From Pleodorina starrii (Eukaryota; Chlorophyta; Chlorophyceae; Chlamydomonadales; Volvocaceae): a stretch of DNA of 64,000 nt. Where the stretch lies: contig BRXU01000005.1 of assembly GCA_030267565.1 (NCBI GenBank), positions 4,653,501 through 4,717,500 on the forward strand. Reading direction: 5' to 3'. The notes beneath the pieces are model-generated. The model was given only the letters and a program-made list of their open reading frames with translations. It ran no database searches and was not told where the DNA came from. The position numbers and the translations under genes were made by a program. Below are positions 48,001 to 60,000 of the stretch, piece by piece. Positions within the stretch are counted from its first letter, which is position 1; each line of letters opens with the position of its first letter.

Positions 48001-51000
48001 CGGCGCCGTCGATGGCGGGCCCGTCGTCGGCTGCGGGCCGCAGCAGCTTCATCTCGGGGTGGGCGCGAGCCAGAAGGCGGTCCGGCGGGGCGCTGGGCTG
48101 AAGGCGAGCGAGCGCGTGGAATGGCAGCCGAGGGGCGTTCTGCGGGGCGGGGAGGCAAGGGGGAGGGTGGTTGGTGGGGTATAAAGAAGATTTCGCAGCG
48201 GAGAAGGCGACGGCGGGGGAGGCGGGGCAGCGGGGGGGGGGGAAGAGGGTTGGTCACGGCAGCCGGGAGGCAGGGCAGGGAAGGGGTCAGCACTCGTGGA
48301 GTTCCCGGGCGGGCCTGCGGCCAAGGTCAAGCAGCAAAGGAAGCCAAAACGGTAACGGAGCCCCGCCCGGTGGCATGGGCCGATGTGGCGAAGGCCGCGC
48401 GGGGGAAATCGCCGCTTCCGCCGCTGTTACTGCTGCCCGGGCTGCTGCATCTGCCATTCTCTCAACATGACAAAACGTGAGGGAGCAACACACCTGCCCA
48501 CATCCACCGACCCACGCACCCGCCTCCTACGACCCACGCACCCTCCTACGACCCGCCTGGGTCCCCCTTGACCCGCCAAGCTCCGTGCGTGACCGCGCCC
48601 GCCCAGTCACACCCGCCCAACCCCTCGGCCGCCCCGACGCACCCTCCCCCCGCCCCGCCCCGCCCCGCCCCGCCCGCAACCCCCAATGGCACCGTACCCA
48701 TTCAGCCACGCCCCACGGCCCCGCCCACCTCCTCGTCCCAGAAGCCCGGCAGCGCGTTATCGCGGTCCAGCCAGAAGCGGAAGGCGTTGCCGTCGCGCGG
48801 CAGGTAGAATCGGAACTCGGGGGGCCCCACGTGGCCCACGCAGCGGCCCTTGAGCATCTGGCTGCGCGAGTCGTAGGGCCAGGCGGGGAAGATCTGCACC
48901 GCCACTTCGCAGTCTGTGGGGGCGGTAGGGGCGCGGGGGGGGGCGGTGTGTGTGTGTGTGTGTGTGTGAGGGGGTTGGATTTCGCGGCGGGGGGGGGGGG
49001 TTGGAGGTACCGGGATGGAGGGCCGAGGGAGGCAGCAGCAGGGGTAACGGGGTTGCCGCATGAGTCGTGTGTCAAAAGAGCTCGTTGGCCTCGTTGGTGT
49101 TCATGCGGTGGAATGGCCCACCCACGAACCCAAAGTGTGCGAGCCCACCCAAGAGCACCCGTCCCCGTCCCGTCCCATCAAGTCTTGCGCGAGCAACGGA
49201 CTGGGGGTCTCGAGACAGGCAACGGGCAGGAAAACGCGTGCGCTGCCTATCCCCGGGGACCCACGGGTCGCTCGGACCCCGATAATAATCCACGCGCCTC
49301 GCCCCCACTACGGCCCCCGCCGCCAACCCTCAGGTCCCAGAGCACTAACGCCGACCCACGGGTCGGTCACACACACATGCCGACCAACGGGTTGACTACT
49401 ACTACGCGCATGCAGATCCCCCGGGGGCCACAAAAGAGCCACGCCGACCCACGGCTTGCCCACACGCCGTCGCACCCGCGTCCAGAATGAGGTCGTCGTT
49501 CTCCTCATTGCCCGTGACGCTGTCCCACACGATGCGGCCCCAGGGGTCCTGCTCCTCCGGCGACGGGTTGAACACGGCCATCAGCTCCTCCTCCGCCGCG
49601 CGAATCTTGCGCATCGCCTCCTCCTCGTCCTCCTCGTCCTCGTCACCGCCGCGATTGGCGCGCTGCAGTGCGCGGCTCACGCCGCCGCCAAACACGCCAA
49701 ACACGCCGCTGTAGCCGGCGCCCAGCATGTTGCCGCCGCCCCCAGCGGCTCCACCGCCGCCGCCGCCACTCAGCGGCGGCAGCTCGCGCTGCCGCATCGA
49801 CGACGCGCCGAAGCCGCCGAGCGGCGGCGGCGGAGCCGGCTCCGCCGTCGCTTCCGGCACCGCCAACGTCACCGTCGGCCGCCGCCGATCTTGCGGCGGC
49901 GAATCCGGCGACGGCTCCGCCGGCGGATGCGGGCCGTCGGCGTCCATGGTCGAGTGCTCCAGCACCGACGACGCGGCGTCGTCGAAGACCTCCGAAGCCG
50001 ACGCCTCCGGCGGCGGCAGCGGCGGAGCCGCTGCCCCCGTATCGCCGCGCAGCGCTTGCTGCGTCTGCGCAGCCACCAGCCCGTCCAGACGCTCCTGCTG
50101 CTGCGCCATCACCGCCTTGAGCTGGGCGACGAGCTCCTCGATCTGGTGCCGCTGCGGCGCCAGCGCGTCGCCACCGCCGGCGGCCTCTAGCCTCGCCTCC
50201 AGGCCCTCAATCTGCGCCATGGTGCCGCGGTACTGCTCCCGAAGCAGCCGTATGGAGGAGGGCTCGCGGGCCGGCGGCGTGGTTGCGTGGGCAGCGGTTG
50301 CATGGGCAGCGGTTGCGTGGACGGCTGCGTGGGTGGTTGCGTGGGTGGTTGCGTGGACGGCTGCATGGGCGGTTGTGTGGGCCATTGTGTGGGTGGTTGC
50401 GTGGACGGCTGCGTGGGCGGTTGTGTGGGCCGTTGCGTGGGTGGTGACCGCGGTGTTGACGGTGACGGCGGCGGTGCTTACGGCGACGGTGGCGGCCGCG
50501 GCGGCGGAGGTGCCGGCAAAGACCGAGGCACGGGCGTTGGGGCTGAAGGCGCTGGCGGCGGTGGCGGCGACGTAGGCGGCGGTGGCGGCGGACCTGGCGG
50601 CGGCGGATACCTTGGCCGAGCGGGAAACCACGCTGTTGGCGTGGGTGAGGGCGGGGCTGGGCAGGTCAGCCACGGGCAGCTCAACGGCGCGGGCAAGCTC
50701 CTCGGGGTCGGGGCCCCCAATTGGGTCGAGGCCCACAGAGACGCCGCCGCCGCCGCGGCTCGAGGGCAGCGACGGGGCAGAGCGGTGGGAGGTCTGGTCG
50801 GCGTGGTAGATGGAGCGGACCGAGGCCGAGTTGCGCAGGGAGCGGGCGCGGGAGAGCGTCGGGGAGCGAGGGGCGCCGCCGCCGGGGCTGGGGTGGACGT
50901 CGTGGGGCGGCGGACCGAAGGGGCGCACCATGACGCGGAAGCGCACACCGTGGACCTCCTCGAAGGTGCACGTGTCGTGGCAGGAAATCTGGGGAAGGCG

Positions 51001-54000
51001 AGGAGAAGGGCCAGGCCAGGGAGGGCGTGGCCAGGGAGGGCGAGGGCGGCGAAGGGGGGGGGTCACAGGAGGAGATGCGCGAACCTCCCCCGCTCATCCA
51101 GCCCCACCCCACCCCACCCCACCCCACCCCACCCCACCCCACCCCACCCCACCCCACCCCACCCCGCACCGACGGGAGCATCACAGCTCTGTTCTCCAAC
51201 CTCTGTTCTCCAACACGGCAAAAACCGCAGTTATAAGGATCGCATCCCCAACTTCCCGCCCCCGCTGTTCCTGCGAGATGCAAGCCGGAGAGCGAGACGC
51301 TACAGAACACCAGGCCACCAACCAGGCACCCCTCCCCTTCCCCTCCTTCCGAGCCCAACCCCCGTCACTCGTGGCGGGTAACAATATCAAACGCCTTCCC
51401 CGGGTGCAGTAACAACCTTCCTCCTTTCCTAGGGGCTTCCGTGGGGTCTAGAAGCGGAGCGTGTCCATGGCAGTCCGTACATCCTCCCCCCCCCCCAATC
51501 TGTAGTCTGCAATCTGTGTAACCTTACCTTGACCTTCGGCCGCGGCGGCGCCTTGAACACCACGCTCTGCTTGTCGTACGTGACCACGTAGGACGAGTTC
51601 TTGCCTCGCGCCATGACCATGCTGGGCAGGTGGTGGGTGCGCGGCGTGCGGCACACCTCCACCTTGATCACGCGGCCGGCGCGGCGGCAAAAGGGCGCGT
51701 TGATGGCGCCCTCGGGGCCGGTGGTCTCCACGGCAAAAGGCTCCATGGACGAGGTGTCGATGGCGTCCAGCGCGTCCGTGTCCAACAGGTGGCGGGACTT
51801 GCGGGTGCCGTCGCGGGGCATGTCCGTGAAGTTGGTCACGTCGTAGGCCTTAGGGCGGGTGGGTGGGGGGGAGATTAGGGTTTAGGGTTTTAGGTTTTGT
51901 TGGGAGGGAGATTAGGATTTAGGGGTAGGGGGAGGGACGTGTGCGGTGCCGAGGAGGACAGACAAGGCCAGCTGGGGCTGGGGGCAAGAGAGGAGGGGTT
52001 CTATCCCCCCTGCGAGAGGGGAAGACGGATACTGCGACGGGTGGTCGACCGGCTCTTGACACCACACCGTGCCGCCGCCGAGTAGCACCATGCAGCACCT
52101 CAGCGGCGCGCCGGCCCCCGACCACACCGCCCTGGAACAACCTGGAAACTGTGGACCTCGAGAAACCTGGAGAAGTCACCAGAACCCCGAGACCACCTCC
52201 CCTCCCCTCCCCTCAACACACACATACATGCACCTTTTGCTCGCGTCGCGTTTCCTTGCACGCACAGTTTTGCTCATGCTCTTCACTTTCCATAGGAACC
52301 TCCCCTCTGCTGTTGCTGTGTGGCCCCTCGGGAATCAGCAACACACACACACCGACATGCATGCATACACGCAGTGTACACACGGCCCGCCCGCACGCGG
52401 GCCCCATCTTCCTAATCCCCGGCTCGCGGCCAACCATCCCCTCCCCTGCCCCCGCCACCCTCACCCGCAGCTCGAATCCTCCGACTCCCTCCCCCGTGTT
52501 GTTGTCCAGCACCACCGCTGCGGTGCGCGTGACTCTCTCCAACTGGATCCCCGCAAACTGCTCGGCCAGGGTGGTCAGCTGCACCTCGCGGCTGGCGTCA
52601 GTGTCCTCAAAGTCAGCAGAGTTGACGGCGCGCTGCCGGGGGGGGGGGCAGGTAGGTTGGCAGGCAGGTTGGCAGACAGGATAGCAGGCAGGCAGGCAGG
52701 GGGAGAGGAACATGGCTGAGAAGGAACGGGTGGGTTAGATCGAGGAGGGATAGTGGAGTGGAGCAATCAGGGAGGAAAGGGGGATAGGCGGAGGAGCAAC
52801 AGACAAGGAGGCGCCGGGGGGGAGGGGCCGGGGAGAGTCGCCCCGCCCCGCCCCGCACAAGGCACAACTCATCTTGCCGCCCACTCGCCGTTGCACCCAC
52901 CAGGTATACTCGGGACTCTGGCGGCATCTCGAAGGTGACCAGCCCCTCCGCGTCCGTGAAGCCGCGGTAGGTTTTGGCGGGACCCTCGTCGGCTGCAGCG
53001 CGCTCGCGGTTGTTCTGTCGGGTGGAGATGGTGGCGGTGGCGGTGGCGGTGAGGGCAGGGTGCAGAGTGGAGGGTGGAGGGTGGAAGGTTCAGGGTGCAA
53101 AACAGCAGGTAGGGCAGGTCGGGCGCAAAGCGGACCAAAGGGAGGGAGCTGAATAAACAGAGGTCAGCAGCCCCCTTCCCTCCGCGCGCTAAAAGCGCAA
53201 CACTCGCGCCGAGCCGCCCTTTCCCCGTGACAATGAAGAAACCAAAACAGACCCCAGGACCCCACGAAGCCGGGCCGCCACACCGACGCCATCCTCTTCC
53301 CCCGATCCCCTCTTCCGTCTTCCCTGGTGATCCCCGTTCTCCTCCCTCGCCCTGCCCCTACGCATCGCCTGCCGGCAGACCAACCCCATTCCCCCCGATC
53401 CGTCCCTCCCCTCTTTCCCCCGTTGCTTTCCTCCATCGCCCCCCTCCCCCAATCTCACCTGCACCACATAGTCGATCAGCTGGTCCAGCACCCTCAGAGC
53501 AAAGGCCCGCGGGTCCTCGCACCACTCGGGCTTGACCACCGGCGGGCGGGGGGCCTGGGGGGGCTCCCGGACCTCCACCACAACCTCGGTGTTGGGGATG
53601 GGCAGCTGCGGAGGAGCGGAGGAGCGGAGGAGCGGAGCGGGACAAAGGCGAGAGGGGAACGCGAATGCGTGGAAGTGAAGTGTGTGTGTGGGGGGGGGGG
53701 GGGGGAAGTAGAGCTGGTTGAGGGAGGGGAAGGTTATGCTTCGTGGCATCGAAAATTTAGGCGGGGGGAAGGGGAGGACTGCACCCTGTTTCTCCTCCGG
53801 TCAGGCGCCTCGCTCCCCAACCCTTCCCTCCACTTCCGCCCCACCACATGCACAATGCCTGGTGATCCTAAACTCATCCCCAGTCCCAGCGCCCCCCCCC
53901 TTTCAGGCCCAGGCGGCGGACCTGGGCCCGGCCGCTAACGCCGTCCCCGTCCCTCCGCTGCGGACTCTTCTCTGTTACCCTCCTCCCCCACGCCCAGGCC

Positions 54001-57000
54001 CCTCCCCCCCTGCCCCCGCCCGCCTACTGTTGTACGCTCCCCCCCGCCTGCTCCTCCCGTCTCCTTCTCCGCTGCGACCTTTTCCTTATACTCCTCCCTC
54101 ACCTGGTTGTACTTCTCTCGCACCTCCACCAACAGCACCACCTTCTTCACCGCGTAAAACACAAACGGCTCCAGCTCCCAGTTGGCAGTGCGGACCTGCG
54201 GGGCGGGGCGGGGCGGGCGTCAAGGTGTGCGTTAGGGCGCGTGCGGCAGGGCGTCAGCGCGTGACGGCGTGAGGGCGTGCGTGAGGGCGCGGGCAGGTGG
54301 GCGGGCATGGGAACATGCGTGCGTGAGCGCGTGCGGGTGGGCGGACGGGCGGACGTGGCGGGCGCGTGCGTGCGGTGGTATGCACGCGTGGGCAAGTGCG
54401 TTGCGTGCGCAGGGCCGGGATGCCGGGTGGGCCGGGCGTTGTTACCGCATGAAGGGAGCGAGTAGGAGGAGTAGGAGGAGAGAATGGTGGAGGGGGTTGG
54501 AGGAGGAGGAGGAGGCGCAGGAGGAGGCAAGCTGATGGGTGGTTGTGAAGGTGCTGCAGGGCAGCCAGGCGGGCGACTTCGGACGTCGTCGCAGTGGCAC
54601 CCCGAGACCCGACACCACCCTCGCGCACAGCCCTTCACGATGAGACCGGCTCAAAACGCCTGCACAGTGTGCAGCCACACTCCCCCACTACCCACCACCC
54701 CCACCAGCCCCATCACCACCATACGATACACGACCACGCAGAACCCCAACCACCCAGCGCCCTCAGCCCCCCGCCCCTTCCACCTGTATTGAGTTGTACT
54801 CCATGAAGGGCGACTTCATATGAACCGATACCCGGTACTTCTCTGCAGCGGGGGAAGGAGGGGGGGTTGAGGTTCGAGCGATACGGGACGAGGGACGAGG
54901 GCGGCCGAGCGCGGCGAGCAGTGGAGTGAAGCAGTGAGTGGTTATCTTCAAGTGTTTCGACGCCTGCAGCAGCCGCTGCCGCGCGTCAGTTCCTCTCCCC
55001 CGTCATCCTCCCCACCACCACCCATGTTCCACTTCGTCCAGTGCGTACAAAGACGCCCTGCACTGTCCACCCCCACCCATCACCCTTCAACGCCCACCAC
55101 TCCCCAAAAGCTCCCAGGAGCTGCTCGCGCCGCTGCTCACCTCCCGGCGTCATCCACATCTTCTCCTTGACCTCCCCCAGCACGCCGCTGTACAGCGGTG
55201 TAACGGTCTCAACCACCTCCTCCAACTGCAATACACGGCATGCGGCAGGCGTAAGCGAGAGAGCACTTGCGGGTTAGACGGCAACGGCATCACAGGAAAG
55301 GTGTGGAGGGAGGGGGAGGCAACGGCTCCGATGTTCCTTTCGAGTCGTCGTCATCAGCTGGCAATTCGTACGGCATTCTTCCAAACACACGCCTTTCCAC
55401 CACGGGCTGTACACCACCGACCCCAACACCCCGCATTCCAGCCGCCTCCACCATTCCGACCCCGCATTCCAACCCCACCACGCATATCGGACTGTGTTCC
55501 GCGCTTCCTCTACTCCCTCTCCCCCCCCGCGCGTGCTTTCCCGTGCGAGACCGGTGTCGGGCCGGCCCACTCCATTTCCTGAGCCCCACCTTGTAGGGAT
55601 AGATCATGGAGTCGTCTTTGCGGCCACCGGCCACCTCACTGCAAGCACGGAGGCGAGGGGGCGGGGGAACGACGCACCGAGCGAGGTAAGGCGAGGGATA
55701 GAGACGCAGGCAACGAACGAAACGTGAGTTAATGAACGCCCAATCCTCCCTCCCTCCCGGACCCCTCGCTCCCGCCTTCCCTCGCCCGCCCGCGCCCGCG
55801 CCCAAGCCCCCCCAGCGCCGCTCGCTAACGCCGTCTCCGTCCCTCCGCTGCGGTATCTTCTTTTCTACCCCCCGGCACGCCCTCCCCTCCCCTCTCACTC
55901 ACAAGTCGTCGTCGTACATCTCCAGCGGGTGCCTGTGGTCGTCGTCGTCGTCGTCGCCAAACGCGTTGCGCCGCCGCCGCGACCTCGCCAGCGCCGCATC
56001 AGAGCCGCCAACCAGCGCCCGCGGGCCGCTGCTGGCCCCCATCGCCGCCGCCGCCCAGTTCGCCCCCGCCACTACCCCTCCTCCCCTGTTGACCGGGGTG
56101 GTGACGAGCCGCTCAATCTTAAACGTCAGCGAGTGGCTGGCGCCCACCTCCTGCGAAGCGGGAAGGAGGGATGGGGAGGATGGGGGTGTTCGGGGATTCG
56201 ATAGACGACCTGTGACGACGTGATAAGATAGCGAATGAGCGAGAGCAGGCCCGCCGCAGACGCAGGCGCGAGGCGGGCAAGGAGGCGGAAAGGAGGCGGG
56301 AGGGCGTACCTCCAGCGTGGCCATGTCGTACACCGCGATCTGGAACCAAGGCCTGGCCCTGCAGTACAGCTGCACGGGAAACTTGGTGGGTCGCAGCACG
56401 GAGCCGTCGCGCGGGTGGATGAACGACTCGTCGGCCTGGTGCATGGTGAAGGGCACCACCGCATTCTGGGCCTGGTTGATCTCCGCGGCCTCGCCATCGC
56501 CGCTGTAGGTGTAGAATATCAGCAGCCTGAGTGGTGCCCCGGCAAAGGGCGGTAAGGGGGCGGCAGGACGCGATGGGGTAGGGGTAGGTGAGACTGGGTG
56601 TGCCGCGGCGTGGCATCCAGGCACGGCATGCCAGCAAGGCGCCATCCCGAGGGGAGAGCAGTGCGAAAAAGGCAAGAGGACGCAGGATGGGAAGGAGCCC
56701 AATGCCAAGCGAGCACTCGCGAGCCGGGTGTCGGGCCGGTCAGGGGTCTGACACTGCCGCGCCCCATCCAGTCCGGAGTAAGTCCAACGGTGTCTCAGGG
56801 GGGGCCATCACGTGCCATTCAGCGCCGTGCGCCAAGCAGCAGCATCCAACACACACCGCCGTGTCAGCCTCCCTACCAGCACCCACCAGACAGTCGCACC
56901 GCCCTGCCCCAATCACAACCAGCAACAATCCTCAATCACGCCTGACTACACCCAAGCCAAACACCCCATCGCGCCCCAGCCCCACACACCCGCCCAACCA

Positions 57001-60000
57001 GCCGCCGCACCCCGCACCTGGACGGGTCCTTCATCTGCAGCTTGTACGACCCCGGGTCCACATAGTTGTGTATGTTATTGTCCGGGTAGGACTTCAGTTC
57101 AGCATCCAGGTCCTCGCGATTGCTGGCGTCGAGAACCGCCAACGCCTCGGCACCGCCGCCCTCCGTGCCGCCGCCTTCGGCGTTCGGCGACGGGAGCGCG
57201 TTACGAGGCGCCGACTTGGGCCGCGACAGCGCGCTGGCGGGCCGGCTGACGGGAACGTCGGCGCCGAGGCCGCCGGCGCCGTCAGCGGGGTCGGCGGCGG
57301 AGACGGCCGTCGGGGTGGGTTCGTTGGGGTCGGCGACGCTGCCGCCATTGGACGCCGCCGCTGCCACTTCCGCCGCGTTTTTCAGGAAGTTGACCATGAT
57401 ATCATCCTTAGAGCGACCTTGCGGCCCAAGGCGCCTGCCATCCGCCGGGTAGGGAGGGGCGGACACGGGGTTACAAAACGCACCCGCGTGCGCGGCCGAC
57501 CCTGACACAGAAGCACAGCAGTGGCTGCGGCAGCAGCAGGTGACCTGAGATCGCGGACAGACACCGACGGCAGAGGGATGCGAGCCGGAGCCGCACCCGC
57601 CGCCAGGCCGGAACGCGCTCTGGACACAAACACGGCTCCTGCCCGGCGCCCGCGGCGCGGGGGCTTGGCCACGACGCGGCCCCAACAGACCCGTGTAAAC
57701 CTGCGGAGCGCAGACCGGTGTGAGTTCGCAAGCCCGGCCCCAACTCACCCTCCGCGGGTGGGCGAGGGCGAGCGCGTGGTGCCACGCGGCGGGTACCTCG
57801 CCACATGCGCGGGGTAGTCGACCTGCACGTGAAGCACCACATGTGTAAAAACGTAATCAGAGCTTATGTTACAAGAAGTATAATGTTTCGCCTCGTCCCA
57901 TTTCCATGTTCGTGTCAAATCTGGGTTCGAAAGTTCATTTTCTAGGTTCGTTTTTTCGTGTCGCGCCGCTCTGACCTGCAGCCTGTAGTCATCGAACAGC
58001 ATGCACACGGGAGACTCCAGGTTGGCGCGGAGGTGGTACTTCTGAGCGTACTCCCACCGCCCCACGGCCACAGCGCTCCACTCACGGCCCCCGGAGCCGC
58101 CGGCGCCGCCAGCGCCGGCGCCGCCCTGCTTGCCGCGTGCCGCCGCAGCGGCGGCGTACGCCGAGTTATTGTTGCCGCGCTTGTTGCCGACCTGGGGCCC
58201 AGCGGAGTTGCGGCGCCGTGCCGCGGCGTGGGTCTTTGCAATCCGTTTTAATAAGAGTTGTGAGAGAGGGCCAGGTGTGTTATCAAGGGCGAAACGAAGG
58301 GTGTATGGCCGGAAGGGAGCGGGGACGAGGGGGAAGAGCGCGGCAGCTCGAGGAAAATGTGCGGCTCGGTCGCGTCCCGTGCCGCCGCCGCCGCCGCTGC
58401 CGCGTGGGGATTCAGGGGGGGGCCTCTGCGCCCACCTTTGCGGGCTAACAGTCCCCCGACCGCGGTGCCTACTCGCAGGCAAGCCTGCTATCCTGCTATC
58501 ATTGGTCAGGCCATCCCCGTTCAGCCCAGCACTCGCCCCGAGCCCCACCACCCACCACGCCCTGCCCCGCCCCCGTGTCGCAGCGCAGCGCTGTGCTGCC
58601 CCGCACTCACCACCTTGGGCCCGTAGAAGAAGCAGTGCCCGCTTCCGTCCGTGCTGTACACCCCCAGGGTGCAGCTGGCGGTCTCCGCGGTGCCGCCCAG
58701 GGAGCTGGGCCAGCCCACCAAGACGTCCTCCCGCCTGCGGCGCCATGCACGCATGATCACGCGCATTTGAAAAAGGAAAGGCGGATGGAAAGGGGGAGGG
58801 TCCCACGGTCGCCAGGTCAGCGCTACGTGTCCGACGGAGCGCCGGATTCGAAGCACCGCCGCTGAGTGGTCAGTGATGTGGTGAGCGAGAAAAACCAGCG
58901 GCTCAGGGAGGTGGGAGGGACGGGAGTGCGGAGGGGGAAGGCATCCTGTTGCATGAGCGTATCCCCTCCAGGAGAGCTCCGAGCGGCGCCGATGCCAGTG
59001 CACACCCAGCTGATGCGTATGCGGGCGCGGGCCACGGAGTGCCTGCCTGGCCCCGCGCGCATCCACCTCCACGAAGCTGCCCACCAACACGTCTCGACTC
59101 CCGCTGTCCCCGCGGACGCCGCCCCCACAGCCTACCAACGCCACAGGCTGCCCTCCGTCGCAGTGCAGACGGAGGGGGACAGCACGACGGCTCTCCGGCA
59201 GTGCGGTGCGCGCCGTCGCGCTCCCTTTCCGCAAGCGCAATGGTCGACCGTCAACCGTTGCGCGTCGCCGCCTCGCGTCGCCCTCCCCGTCCCGCTGCGC
59301 TCCCGCGCGCCAGGGCCCCGGTCGGCGCTGCCCACGCCGGCCACCAAGCTTGGTCGCCGACGGGGTCCCACGACTTCCCCCAACAACCGATGCGCCCCGT
59401 TGCAGTTTTCCTTCCGGGTCCCCCAGGGCCTTCCGCATCTCGCCAAAGCCCGTTTCCCTGCCATCTCTGACAGAGCCCCGTCCGCCCTATCGGCCCCAAA
59501 GCGCTCCCAAGCCAGCAGCCGCGGACCCGATTACTGCACCCACTCGACGGTCGTCGCCACGAAGTCCATCTTGATGCCCTCGCTCGAGTAGAACGACACC
59601 TTTTGAGGCGGCACCCCAGAGCGGGTGTCCACACGAGGGATCGAGGTGAGGCCGTTCACCTGGCCCGTCGTGTCGCGCTGCGGATCCGGGGGGGGGGCGC
59701 GGAGGGGGCTTTGAGGCGTGAGTTCGCAAGAATGAACCCGAGAAGCCCTGGGGGGCGGGCAGCAAGGGGGCAGGCCAGGGAGGGTAACGGCGGTGGGGGA
59801 CCGCCCCACAATGGTTCCGCCTGCAGTGGTCTCGTTTGCTCTGCCGATCGCAGCCGCTGCGCACCTGTCCCACCTACCCGACGACCCCACCCACCTGCAG
59901 CAAGTCGTGGATGTGAATGGGCCGCAGCTCCCGCAGCGTCACCACCACGGAGACCCGCACCGGCACCATCCCCACCTCGCCCTGGACCACCTGCGAATGG

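Noticed and set aside
57823..57975. Coding continuation through the stretch with HEKTNLENELSNPDLTRTW
   Set aside because: It is open in frame, but it is AT-rich, starts with a GT donor after RLQ and ends at a CAG before VDYPAHVA; treated as an intron of 153 bp. A retained-intron isoform cannot be excluded.
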